Below are positions 1-7,308 of a stretch of DNA of 33,872 nt, in pieces. Both the position numbers and the translations under genes were made by a program. This stretch comes from Gammaproteobacteria bacterium (GTDB lineage Bacteria > Pseudomonadota > Gammaproteobacteria > Pseudomonadales > Cellvibrionaceae): assembly GCA_021151835.1 (NCBI GenBank), contig JAGKWO010000043.1, forward strand, positions 1 through 33,872, given 5' to 3'. Positions within the stretch are counted from its first letter, which is position 1; the number at the start of each line of letters is the position of its first letter. The notes below the pieces were generated by a model. It ran no database searches. It saw only the letters and a program-made list of their open reading frames with translations, and was not told the DNA's origin.

Positions 1-29
1 AAGACTTTGAAGAAGAGCAGGGGGTATAA
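1..29 (+). CDS. rpsF: 30S ribosomal protein S6, C-terminal end (partial)
   Basis: Only the last codons are inside the window. Reading from base 3 gives Asp-Phe-Glu-Glu-Glu-Gln-Gly-Val and a TAA stop at 27-29, two bases before the rpsR start. An acidic tail of this kind is typical of gammaproteobacterial S6, and rpsF normally sits just upstream of rpsR and rplI. S6 binds S18 in the platform of the small ribosomal subunit. The identification rests on this short tail and the context, so it is good but not certain. Confidence 0.6.
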
Positions 30-31
30 CC

Positions 32-259
32 ATGGCACGTTTTTTCCGTCGTCGTAAATTCTGCCGTTTTACCGCTGAAGGCACCAAGCGCATCGATTAT
101 AAAGATGTTGAAACCCTGAAAGCCTACATCACCGAAACTGGCAAAATCGTTCCAAGCCGTATCACTGGCACCAAAGCAAAATACCAACGTCAGTTGGCAT
201 CTGCTATCAAACGTGCTCGTTACCTGGCTTTGATTCCATACACTGACAGCCACGAGTAA
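32..259 (+). CDS. rpsR: 30S ribosomal protein S18
   Basis: A 75-residue, strongly basic protein of the usual S18 length. It has the family pattern of an Arg-rich N-terminus (RFFRRRKFCRF), then YKDVETLKAYITETGKIVPSRITGT and a C-terminal KRARYLALIPY block. S18 is a small-subunit protein that pairs with S6. A Shine-Dalgarno-like AGCAGGGGG lies just ahead of the ATG. The gene follows the rpsF stop by two bases and is followed after 12 bases by rplI, so the three are an operon. The family match is clear. Confidence 0.98.
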   Translation: MARFFRRRKFCRFTAEGTKRIDYKDVETLKAYITETGKIVPSRITGTKAKYQRQLASAIKRARYLALIPYTDSHE

Positions 260-271
260 GGGGTAATAGAG

Positions 272-718
272 ATGGAAGTTATTCTGCTCGATAAAGTAGG
301 CCGTTTAGGCGCTATTGGTGACAAAGTTACCGTTAAGTCTGGCTATGGCCGCAACTACCTGTTGCCACAAGGCAAAGCGGTTGCTGCTACTGCTAAAAAC
401 ATCGCTGACTTCGAAGCGCGCCGCGCCGAGTTGGAAGCTGCTGCTGCTGGCAAGATCGCTGAAGCGACTGCACGTGCCGAGAAACTGGCTGAATTGAACG
501 TGACCATCGCTGCCAACGCTGGCGACGAAGGCCGTCTGTTCGGTTCTATCGGTACTCGCGATATCGCTGACGCCATCACCGCTGCCGGTGTTGCGGTGAG
601 CAAGTCAGAAGTTCGCTTGCCACAAGGCGTACTGCGTGAAATCGGTCAATACGAGATCGATGTTCAGTTGCACGCTGAAGTGATCCAGGCTGTTAAATTG
701 GCGGTTGTTGCTGAGTAA
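272..718 (+). CDS. rplI: 50S ribosomal protein L9
   Basis: A 148-residue protein of standard L9 length. The N-terminal domain opens with MEVILLDKVGRLGAIGDKV and the family signature GYGRNYLLPQGKA at about residues 24-36. A long Ala/Glu-rich connecting helix and a C-terminal RNA-binding domain follow. L9 binds 23S rRNA near the base of the L1 stalk and helps maintain reading frame. A ribosome binding site AAGGGG lies about nine bases before the ATG. It is the last gene of the rpsF-rpsR-rplI operon. A dispersed palindromic repeat and a strong terminator follow directly. Confidence 0.98.
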   Translation: MEVILLDKVGRLGAIGDKVTVKSGYGRNYLLPQGKAVAATAKNIADFEARRAELEAAAAGKIAEATARAEKLAELNVTIAANAGDEGRLFGSIGTRDIADAITAAGVAVSKSEVRLPQGVLREIGQYEIDVQLHAEVIQAVKLAVVAE

Positions 719-721
719 TTA

Positions 722-807
722 TTAAACCCTTCCCTAATCCTCCTCTTTAAAATGGGAGAGGATAAAAGCTCCTTCCCCTAGTGAAGGGGTAGGTCGGGAG
801 GGGGTTA
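722..807. repeat. Palindromic intergenic repeat, copy 1
   Basis: This block starts with TTAAACCCTTCCCTAATCC and ends with GGTCGGGAGGGGGTTA. The two ends are imperfect inverted repeats of each other. Inside are smaller palindromes, for example CCTTCCCC-TAGT-GAAGGGG. A related element with the same C-rich start and G-rich end lies at 11568-11733. Short extragenic elements of this CCCTCCCTAA type are common in several gammaproteobacterial genomes, and I infer a REP or MITE-like dispersed repeat. No coding capacity is seen. Confidence 0.65.
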
Positions 808-826
808 CTTACTGACAATCGCTACG

Positions 827-879
827 AAATCGGGCACTATCGATAACCTCCCGGGTTAAAGATGTGCCCGATTTTTTTG
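827..879 (+). terminator. Rho-independent terminator after rplI
   Basis: The arms AAATCGGGCAC (827-837) and GTGCCCGATTT (864-874) are perfect inverted repeats, and a run of seven T occupies 872-878. The loop is long (26 bases) and contains CCTCCCGGG. The position between rplI and dnaB fits the end of the ribosomal protein operon. The dnaB promoter must lie in or near this gap, but I could not pick a convincing one. Confidence 0.75.
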
Positions 880-909
880 CCTTTAAATTGATAAAAAGCC
901 AAGCAAATT

Positions 910-2319
910 ATGTCTAGTGCTGCATACGAAACTTCCAGCTTTGAAAGTCGCCTTGCCGACGAATTATCCGGCAAATCGGCGCTGCCGCACTCGGTAGAGG
1001 CTGAGCAATCGGTATTGGGCGGTTTGATGCTGGAGAACGGCCGGCTGGATGCGGTATTGGAAGTGGTGACGGAAAACGATTTTTTCCGTGAGGATCACCG
1101 CATTATCTTCCGCATGATGCTTAATCTCCAGGAGGCTGGCCAGCCGCTGGATGTGATCACCCTTTCCGAAGAATTGCATAAGCACGACGAGTTGGAGCGT
1201 GTCGGCGGGTTGGGTTACCTGGTCGAAATGGCTAACAATACCCCAAGCGCAGCCAATATCGCAGCCTATGCCAAGATTGTGCGCGAGCGCTCGACCCTGC
1301 GCCAGTTGATTGCAGCAGCGCAGGATATCAGCAAATCCAGTATGAATCCGGCCGGTCTCGATTCCGATGACCTGTTGCAACTCGCTGAAAAGCGCGTCGC
1401 CGAAATTGCAGAAGATCGCCCTAAAGAAGGTGGTTTGGTCGGCGTGAACGAGTTGCTCAAGCAAACCGTCCAGCGTATCGATGAGTTATTCCGCTCCGGC
1501 AGTGATATCACCGGTGTTCCCTCCGGCATTCATGACCTTGATCAGCGCACTTCCGGTTGGCAGCCGGGTGAGCTTATTGTTCTCGCCGCGCGCCCGTCCA
1601 TGGGTAAAACCGCATTGGCTTTGAATTTTGTGGAAGGTGCGCTGTTTAACCAGCCGAAACCGGTGGTGATTTTCAGTATGGAAATGCCGTCCTCGGCACT
1701 CATCATGCGGATGATGTCGTCTATTGGCCGTATTGATCAGGGCAAAATGCGTAACGGCAAGCTAACGGAAGAGGATTGGCCGAAGTTGTCATCAGCAGTT
1801 GCCAAGATGAAAGACAAGCTGCTTTTTATCGATGATACCGGGGGCCTGAATCCCCAGGAAATGCGCGCGCGTATTCGTCGTATCGCTCGCGAGCACGGCA
1901 ATCCCGGCATGATCATGGTCGACTACCTGCAATTGATGACCGTTGCCGGTGGCGGTGAAGGCCGTACCCAGGAAATCTCCGAAATTTCGCGTTCATTAAA
2001 AGGCATGGCCAAAGAATTTGAATGCCCGATGATCGCACTCTCCCAGTTAAACCGCGGTGTGGAACAGCGCCCCAACAAACGCCCGATGAACTCGGATCTC
2101 CGGGAATCGGGTGCGATTGAGCAGGACGCTGACGTGATCCTGTTTATCTACCGTGATGAGTATTACCACGAAGACAGCCCTGACAAAGGTATTGCCGAGT
2201 TGATTATCGGCAAGCAGCGTAACGGTGAGATCGGTACCAGTCGCGCGGCTTTCGTGGGCAAATACACCCGCTTTGATAACCTCGCCCCTGAGTATTTCCA
2301 GCAGGGTGGATATGAATAG
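910..2319 (+). CDS. dnaB: Replicative DNA helicase DnaB
   Basis: A 469-residue hexameric 5'-3' helicase that unwinds DNA at the replication fork and recruits primase. The N-terminal domain has the usual LPHSVEAEQSVLGGLM motif near residues 25-40. The RecA-like ATPase domain has a Walker A segment ARPSMGKTA at about residues 226-235 and a Walker B segment MIMVDYLQLM. The C-terminal part has SQLNRGVEQRPNKRP and DLRESGAIEQDAD, both typical of DnaB. The length is normal, and no intein interrupts the Walker A or later motifs. The stop overlaps the start of the next gene by eight bases, so the two are translationally linked. Confidence 0.97.
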   Translation: MSSAAYETSSFESRLADELSGKSALPHSVEAEQSVLGGLMLENGRLDAVLEVVTENDFFREDHRIIFRMMLNLQEAGQPLDVITLSEELHKHDELERVGGLGYLVEMANNTPSAANIAAYAKIVRERSTLRQLIAAAQDISKSSMNPAGLDSDDLLQLAEKRVAEIAEDRPKEGGLVGVNELLKQTVQRIDELFRSGSDITGVPSGIHDLDQRTSGWQPGELIVLAARPSMGKTALALNFVEGALFNQPKPVVIFSMEMPSSALIMRMMSSIGRIDQGKMRNGKLTEEDWPKLSSAVAKMKDKLLFIDDTGGLNPQEMRARIRRIAREHGNPGMIMVDYLQLMTVAGGGEGRTQEISEISRSLKGMAKEFECPMIALSQLNRGVEQRPNKRPMNSDLRESGAIEQDADVILFIYRDEYYHEDSPDKGIAELIIGKQRNGEIGTSRAAFVGKYTRFDNLAPEYFQQGGYE

Positions 2320-2824
2320 CCAGGCCCGTTTACTCGATAAGCTCTGCGCCAATATTACACCCGGCAAACTGGAATGGATTGGTTTGCGCTCCGAGCGGCG
2401 CGGCGAAGTCGTGGTGGTGAATTCAACCGAGGCGATTGTCGATTTGGGGTTGGTTGGTGATCATCGTATGAAAAAGACTCCGGGTTCAGGCCGTCAGGTT
2501 ACCCTTATCAGCAGCGAATATATCCAGCAAATCTGCCAGCATACTGGCCACAATTCGATTGATCCTCGCCTGCTGCGTCGCAATCTGGTAATTTCCGGTA
2601 TGAATATGAACCTCCTGCGCTACCAGCGTTTGCAAATAGGCGAGGTAATTCTGGAAACCAATGCCCTCTGCCATCCCTGTTCACGGATGGATGAAGCGCT
2701 GGGGAAGGGCGGTGCGGCCGCGATGTTTGGTTACGGCGGGCTGTGCGCCAAAGTTATTCAGGGCGGGGTCTTGAGTGTTGGCGATGCGGTGATTCGCCTG
2801 CCGTCCCCTGAGGGATCAGCCTGA
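2312..2824 (+). CDS. MOSC domain-containing protein
   Basis: A 170-residue protein. The ATG at 2312 was chosen because AGGGTGG lies just upstream and the gene then overlaps the dnaB end by eight bases; a longer reading frame exists but would run deep into dnaB. The chain fits a compact MOSC domain: GDHRMKKTPGSGRQVTLIS, then RRNLVISGMNMNLL, then a conserved cysteine in HPCSRMDEALGKGG near the C-terminus. MOSC domains bind sulfur carried as persulfide or molybdenum cofactor ligands, with the conserved Cys as the key residue. The exact substrate is unknown. Coupling to dnaB suggests shared transcription, not necessarily a shared function. Confidence 0.85.
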   Translation: MNSQARLLDKLCANITPGKLEWIGLRSERRGEVVVVNSTEAIVDLGLVGDHRMKKTPGSGRQVTLISSEYIQQICQHTGHNSIDPRLLRRNLVISGMNMNLLRYQRLQIGEVILETNALCHPCSRMDEALGKGGAAAMFGYGGLCAKVIQGGVLSVGDAVIRLPSPEGSA

Positions 2825-2857
2825 TATAAAAAGGCTGGTTAATTTTTGTTCAAAAAA

Positions 2858-2886
2858 TGTACATCCTTTCGGTGACCGTGTATTAT
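2858..2886 (+). promoter_or_regulatory. Possible promoter for panC-panD
   Basis: TGTACA at 2858-2863 and TATTAT at 2881-2886 are separated by 17 bases, and each is a partial match to the sigma-70 boxes (4/6 and 5/6). It lies in the only gap between the MOSC gene and panC. The evidence is consensus matching by eye only. Confidence 0.3.
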
Positions 2887-2936
2887 CGCGCGCCCAAGCC
2901 CCTGGTCGGCTCCTGACGTAGTTTTGAGGCGTGTCA

Positions 2937-3791
2937 ATGCAGGTTTTCCATCACATCAGTTCCTTGCGCGAAGCCCTGGCGGCGGAGCGTCGTGCCGGTA
3001 AGCGCATCGGTTTTGTGCCCACTATGGGCAACCTTCATAATGCCCACCTTGAACTGGTGAAAATCGCCCAAAAGAATTGCGATATTGTGGTGACCAGTAT
3101 TTTCGTGAATCCCTTGCAATTCGGGCTGAACGAAGATTGGGATAAATATCCCCGTACCCTGGCGGCAGATACGATCAAACTGGAATCAGTAAAGTGCGAT
3201 TACCTGTTTTGCCCGGATGAGAAAGAAATTTATCCCAACGGGATGTCCGAGCAGACCCGGGTAATTGTGCCGACCATGACTGATGTACTCTGTGGCGCAA
3301 GCCGCCCCGGCCATTTTGAGGGCGTGACAACCGTAGTTACCAAGCTGTTTAATATTGTCCAGCCGGACGAGGCGGTATTCGGTATCAAGGATTTCCAGCA
3401 ATTGGCGGTGATTCGCCGGATGGTGGAAGATTTATGTATACCGATTAAAATCACTGCCGGCGAGATTTTCCGCGAAGCAGATGGCTTGGCAATGAGTTCG
3501 CGCAACGGGTTCATCACTGCCGATGAACGCCCCCGCGTGGCAGTGCTCAACCGTACATTGAATGGAATCAAACAACAAATAGAGCAAGGTCGCCGCGATT
3601 TTATTGTGTTGATCGAAGAGGCTCGTGCGCAAGTTGAGGTGGCGGGTTTTCGGGTGGATTACATCAACATCTGCAATAGCCGTACATTGGAAATGGCGGC
3701 ACACGATGATCGGGAGATCACGATACTCGGCGCCATGTATACACAGGGTGCACGTTTAATTGACAATGTTTCCGTGGTGCTTGGCCGTTAA
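2937..3791 (+). CDS. panC: Pantothenate synthetase
   Basis: A 284-residue protein close to the E. coli length of 283. It joins pantoate and beta-alanine with ATP to give pantothenate, the vitamin B5 step of coenzyme A synthesis. The ATG at 2937 has GAGG seven bases upstream; a GTG two codons earlier is only one base from that site, so it is less likely. Visible family motifs are PTMGNLH near residue 30, NPLQFGLNEDWDKYPRT, RPGHFEGVTTVVTKLFN, FGIKDFQQL and AMSSRNGF. One oddity is that the class HIGH-like motif reads His-Asn-Ala-His, with Ala where Gly is usual. It is followed after 35 bases by panD, whose product makes the beta-alanine. No panB is seen in the window. Confidence 0.96.
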   Translation: MQVFHHISSLREALAAERRAGKRIGFVPTMGNLHNAHLELVKIAQKNCDIVVTSIFVNPLQFGLNEDWDKYPRTLAADTIKLESVKCDYLFCPDEKEIYPNGMSEQTRVIVPTMTDVLCGASRPGHFEGVTTVVTKLFNIVQPDEAVFGIKDFQQLAVIRRMVEDLCIPIKITAGEIFREADGLAMSSRNGFITADERPRVAVLNRTLNGIKQQIEQGRRDFIVLIEEARAQVEVAGFRVDYINICNSRTLEMAAHDDREITILGAMYTQGARLIDNVSVVLGR

Positions 3792-3826
3792 TAGCCCACC
3801 GTATCAGTATCTCCCTGGAGGATTGT

Positions 3827-4207
3827 ATGCTTTCTCATATGCTTAAAGCCAAGTTGCACATGGCTAAGGTGACTCAGGCGGAACTGTGGTACGACGGTTC
3901 CTGTGCGATTGATGCGGATTTGGTTGCCCTCGCGGGTATGCGCGAATTCGAGCAAATCGATATTTACAACGTCAATAATGGCGAGCGTTTCCACACCTAC
4001 ATTATTCTGGCAGAGCCGGGTTCGGGCACATTTTCCATGAACGGGGCTGCGGCGCGCAAAGTGGCCGTGGGTGACCGGGTAATTATTGCGACTTATGGCC
4101 ATTTCACCGAGGCTGAATTGCTTAATCACAAGCCAAAGCTGGTATATCTCAATGAAGATAACACGGTGAACCGCACCACCAATACAATCCCTATGCAGGT
4201 CGCTTGA
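3827..4207 (+). CDS. panD: Aspartate 1-decarboxylase
   Basis: A 126-residue protein of standard length that decarboxylates L-aspartate to beta-alanine for pantothenate synthesis. It is made as a proenzyme that cuts itself between Gly24 and Ser25 to create the pyruvoyl cofactor. The motif Tyr-Asp-Gly-Ser-Cys-Ala-Ile-Asp is present at exactly the right place. YNVNNGERFHTYI and SGTFSMNGAAARKVAVGD further support the family. A strong ribosome binding site (GGAGG) precedes the ATG. The gene follows panC in the same operon and ends at a strong terminator. Confidence 0.97.
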   Translation: MLSHMLKAKLHMAKVTQAELWYDGSCAIDADLVALAGMREFEQIDIYNVNNGERFHTYIILAEPGSGTFSMNGAAARKVAVGDRVIIATYGHFTEAELLNHKPKLVYLNEDNTVNRTTNTIPMQVA

Positions 4208-4226
4208 TCTGATTGTTGATATTCAC

Positions 4227-4251
4227 AAAGGCCGCTTATGCGGCCTTTTTT
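4227..4251 (+). terminator. Rho-independent terminator after panD
   Basis: The arms AAAGGCCGC (4227-4235) and GCGGCCTTT (4240-4248) flank a four-base loop and run into a tract of T to 4251. This is a compact, textbook terminator 20 bases after the panD stop. Confidence 0.92.
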
Positions 4252-4489
4252 ATTGGTTGTCCCGTTACTTGAAACACTTGCTGCTCAGTTGAAGGAGTGA
4301 TGCAAAGTGGTGCATTGATCTTAAATCAGGCAGATTTTTGCACCAATTGGACAACGTTGTCATTGAGCTTTTTACTCCAATCCTGCTAAGCTTGGCGACT
4401 ATTGAAAGTACGGATTCGGGCTGTCATGGTTTTCATCCGTTACTGCCCCTCCCGATGTAAAAACAAGATAATGGCAAAGAGAGATAAGC
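4252..4489 (+). promoter_or_regulatory. Upstream region of acs
   Basis: This 238-base gap separates the panD terminator from acs and must hold the acs promoter. I found no clear sigma-70 pair, and a TTGGCGACTATTGAA stretch does not satisfy the sigma-54 GG-N10-GC rule. No small ORF or RNA is evident. The start of acs is preceded by AAAGAGAGATAAGC, an acceptable ribosome binding site. Confidence 0.4.
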
Positions 4490-6427
4490 ATGTCTGAAGT
4501 TCACCTGTATCCGGTCCCCGAAAGTTTCAAGAAGAACGCTGCCATTGATCTGGCCCGTTACAAATCCATGTACGAGCAATCGGTCAATTCACCCGATACC
4601 TTCTGGGCAGAACAGGCCAAGGCGTTCCTGACCTGGCAAAAGCCCTGGACCCAGGTCACCAGAAGTGACTTGAAAAAAGGTGAAGTTTCCTGGTTTGTAG
4701 ATGGAAAGCTGAACGTCAGCGTCAACTGTATTGATCGCCATTTGCCGGCGCGCGCCAACCAAACTGCCATTATCTGGGAGGGTGATGATCCTTCCGAAGA
4801 TCAATTCATTACCTACCAGCAATTGCACGATCATGTTTGTCGCCTGGCCAACGCGTTGCGCGAGCGCGGCGTTAAAAAAGGTGATCGCGTTTGCATCTAT
4901 ATGCCGATGATCCCGGAAGCGGCTTATGCAATGCTCGCCTGTACCCGTATCGGGGCGATTCACTCCATCGTATTCGGTGGCTTTTCACCGGAAGCACTGA
5001 AAGATCGCATCCAGGATGCTGACTGCAAGGTGGTTATCACTTCTGATGAAGGTTTGCGCGGCGGCAAGCGTGTGCCGTTGAAAAAGAATGCCGACATTGC
5101 CCTGGCCCAATGCCCGAACGTACATACCTGTATCGTGGTAAAGCGCACTGGTGGCGATATTGCCTGGAATGAAAAGCGCGATTTCTGGTACGAGGATCTG
5201 GTTGGGCGCCAATCGAATGAAGCGGCGGCCGAAGAAATGGATTCAGAAGATCCATTGTTTATCCTCTATACCTCCGGTTCTACCGGTAAGCCTAAAGGTG
5301 TATTACACACCACCGGTGGTTATTTGCTGCAAGCGGCGATGACCCATAAATACGTATTCGATTACCAGGAAGGCGATATCTACTGGTGTACTGCGGACGT
5401 GGGTTGGGTCACCGGCCACAGCTATATTGTTTACGGCCCGCTGACCAATGGCGCTACTACCCTGATGTTTGAAGGTGTTCCAACCTATCCGGATGCGTCC
5501 CGCTGCTGGCAAGTGATCGACAAGCATGGCGTTAACAGTTTCTACACCGCGCCAACCGCGATTCGCGCATTGATGGGCGCGGGAAACGATTTTGTTAACA
5601 AAACCTCGCGCGCCAGTTTGAAAATTCTGGGTAGCGTGGGTGAACCAATCAACCCTGAAGCCTGGGAGTGGTACTACCGTGTAATTGGCGATAGCCGTTG
5701 CCCGATTATGGATACCTGGTGGCAAACCGAAACCGGTGCGCACATGCTGACTCCGTTGCCCGGCGCTATCGATTTAAAACCTGGTTCGGCGACCGTTCCT
5801 TTCTTCGGCGTACAACCGGTATTGCTGGATGCCGAAGGCAAGGAAATTGTCGGCGCTGGCGAAGGCAATCTTTGTATTAAAGCGGCATGGCCCAGCCAGA
5901 TCCGCACCGTATTCGGCGATCACCAGCGCTGCATTGATACTTATTACAGTACTTATCCCGGCTACTACTTCACTGGCGATGGCGCGCGCCGCGATGCCGA
6001 TGGCTACTACTGGATCACTGGCCGTGTGGATGATGTGATTAATGTTTCCGGCCACCGCATGGGAACTGCAGAAGTTGAAAGTGCGTTGGTATTGCACGAT
6101 AAAGTGGCTGAAGCGGCAGTAGTGGGTTATCCGCACGATATCAAAGGCCAGGGCATTTACGCTTATGTAACCTTGATGACTGGCGAGCAACCCAGCGATG
6201 AATTGAAAAAAGAACTGTTAGCGTTGGTGGTAAAAGAAATCGGTGCAATTGCTCGCCCTGATGTAATCCAGTGGGCGCCGGGTTTACCAAAAACCCGCTC
6301 CGGAAAAATCATGCGTCGCATCCTGCGTAAAATCGCCGCGAATGAACTGGATTCGCTCGGCGACACTTCAACGCTCGCTGATCCGGCGGTGGTTAATGAG
6401 TTAATTGATAATCGCGCTAATAAATAA
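4490..6427 (+). CDS. acs: Acetyl-CoA synthetase (AMP-forming)
   Basis: A 645-residue cytosolic enzyme that converts acetate, ATP and CoA to acetyl-CoA through acetyl-AMP. The N-terminal segment YKSMYEQSVNSPDTFWAEQA is typical of Acs. The adenylate-forming A3 motif YTSGSTGKPKG is at residues 260-270, and DTWWQTETG and YWITGRVDDVINVSGHR appear in order. The C-terminal PKTRSGKIMRR carries the catalytic lysine, here Lys606, which in this family is the site of reversible acetylation. The length matches the family. It is a single-gene unit, with terminators on both sides. Confidence 0.97.
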   Translation: MSEVHLYPVPESFKKNAAIDLARYKSMYEQSVNSPDTFWAEQAKAFLTWQKPWTQVTRSDLKKGEVSWFVDGKLNVSVNCIDRHLPARANQTAIIWEGDDPSEDQFITYQQLHDHVCRLANALRERGVKKGDRVCIYMPMIPEAAYAMLACTRIGAIHSIVFGGFSPEALKDRIQDADCKVVITSDEGLRGGKRVPLKKNADIALAQCPNVHTCIVVKRTGGDIAWNEKRDFWYEDLVGRQSNEAAAEEMDSEDPLFILYTSGSTGKPKGVLHTTGGYLLQAAMTHKYVFDYQEGDIYWCTADVGWVTGHSYIVYGPLTNGATTLMFEGVPTYPDASRCWQVIDKHGVNSFYTAPTAIRALMGAGNDFVNKTSRASLKILGSVGEPINPEAWEWYYRVIGDSRCPIMDTWWQTETGAHMLTPLPGAIDLKPGSATVPFFGVQPVLLDAEGKEIVGAGEGNLCIKAAWPSQIRTVFGDHQRCIDTYYSTYPGYYFTGDGARRDADGYYWITGRVDDVINVSGHRMGTAEVESALVLHDKVAEAAVVGYPHDIKGQGIYAYVTLMTGEQPSDELKKELLALVVKEIGAIARPDVIQWAPGLPKTRSGKIMRRILRKIAANELDSLGDTSTLADPAVVNELIDNRANK

Positions 6428-6447
6428 TCGCGCTGCTTGATGCAATG

Positions 6448-6479
6448 AAAAAGGCTGCCTCACAAGGGCGGCCTTTTTT
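6448..6479 (+). terminator. Rho-independent terminator after acs
   Basis: A 12-bp stem (AAAAAGGCTGCC at 6448-6459 with GGCGGCCTTTTT at 6467-6478, one G-T wobble) with a seven-base loop and a terminal T run. It starts 20 bases after the acs stop. Confidence 0.92.
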
Positions 6480-6530
6480 CATTTACAATTCCGCCATTGT
6501 TTGTTGATCTACTTGCAGGGCGTTGTTGCT

Positions 6531-7109
6531 ATGTCCAAGAATTCCGAATCCGATTTGTTTCTCCAGCAAATGAAGGATGTAAAACCCATCAAAGTGGAAG
6601 AAAAAGTGGTTCTGGCATCGCCACAATTGGATAAAACCAACTCACTAACCCGCCGCAAGGCTGCTACTGCCGAGCTGGCGAAAGACAAAAACTTCCTGTC
6701 CGGTGAATACATCGAACCGGTCGATCCGTTAGCCGTTATTGAATTCAAGCGCGATGGGGTACAAACCGGCGTTTACCGCAATCTTCGCCTGGGCAAATAC
6801 CAGATTGATGCACGTCTGGATTTGCATCATATGACCATCGACCAGGCGCGCAATGCGGTGTTTCAGTTCATCAAGGATTGTATGAATCACGATATTCGCT
6901 GCGCACTGATCACCCACGGCAAAGGCGAAGGTCGTAATTTGCCTGCGCAGCTTAAAAGCTGTATTGCGCACTGGTTGCCACAATTCCCTGAAATTCTTGC
7001 GTTTCACTCCGCCCAAAAGCAACACGGTTGGGTGGGGGCCACATATGTATTACTGCGTAAAAGCGATAAGAAAAAACTGGAAACCTGGGAAATGCACAAT
7101 AAGCGTTAG
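6531..7109 (+). CDS. smrA: Smr-domain protein, SmrA-like
   Basis: A 192-residue protein from the ATG at 6531, with CAGGG ten bases upstream; an in-frame TTG 30 bases earlier is less likely. The C-terminal half is a Smr (small MutS-related) domain, with LDLHHMTIDQARNAV near residue 100, then ALITHGKGEGR, AFHSAQKQHGWVGATYVLL. The LDLH and HGKG motifs are the family hallmarks. Smr proteins have nicking endonuclease activity in several bacteria, and stand-alone E. coli members are SmrA and SmrB. The charged N-terminal half (about 90 residues) is typical of the SmrA type. The family is clear; the A/B assignment is from memory of length and layout. Confidence 0.85.
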   Translation: MSKNSESDLFLQQMKDVKPIKVEEKVVLASPQLDKTNSLTRRKAATAELAKDKNFLSGEYIEPVDPLAVIEFKRDGVQTGVYRNLRLGKYQIDARLDLHHMTIDQARNAVFQFIKDCMNHDIRCALITHGKGEGRNLPAQLKSCIAHWLPQFPEILAFHSAQKQHGWVGATYVLLRKSDKKKLETWEMHNKR

Positions 7110-7156
7110 ATTGTCAGGATTTGTCGCTTAGATTATTTTCTAATTGTTCATTCAGA

Positions 7157-7197
7157 AAAGCCCGCCTTTTGATTATCAAAAGGCGGGCTTTGTCTTT
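7157..7197. terminator. Long palindromic terminator after smrA
   Basis: Two 17-base arms (7157-7173 and 7175-7191) are perfect reverse complements around a single central base, with AAAGCCCGCC at the outer left and GGCGGGCTTT at the outer right. TTTGTCTTTT follows on the plus strand, and A-rich sequence precedes it. It likely stops transcription from smrA before the next locus and could work in both directions. Confidence 0.85.
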
Positions 7198-7258
7198 TGA
7201 CATCCTGGTAAGGCTCTGTTTTTTCTCAATATTTTTTCCATTGATGCGAATTTATTTT

Positions 7259-7291
7259 GTTACATGTAATATTTGATTTATTACATGTAAT
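7259..7291. promoter_or_regulatory. Tandem palindromic operator upstream of the yjfI-like gene
   Basis: The 10-bp perfect palindrome TTACATGTAA occurs twice, at 7260-7269 and 7281-7290. The second extends to a 12-bp palindrome. The centres are 21 bp apart, which is two helical turns, so both face the same side of the DNA. The pair ends 18 bases before the first start codon of the locus. I infer a binding site for a dimeric repressor or activator. The ribbon-helix-helix-like N-terminus of the adjacent gene makes autoregulation a reasonable guess. Confidence 0.7.
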
Positions 7292-7308
7292 GACTTAATG
7301 TTGGCCTC

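Noticed and set aside
1266..1529. Minus-strand open frames opposite dnaB
   Set aside because: They are antisense shadows of conserved dnaB codons, without start signals or known domains.
2225..2311. Longer start for the MOSC gene inside dnaB
   Set aside because: It would overlap dnaB by about 95 bases with no ribosome binding site, while the ATG at 2312 has a good one and a normal N-terminus.
4390..4410. Sigma-54-like TTGGCGACTATTGAA upstream of acs
   Set aside because: GG is present, but no GC lies ten bases later, so the essential -12 element is missing.
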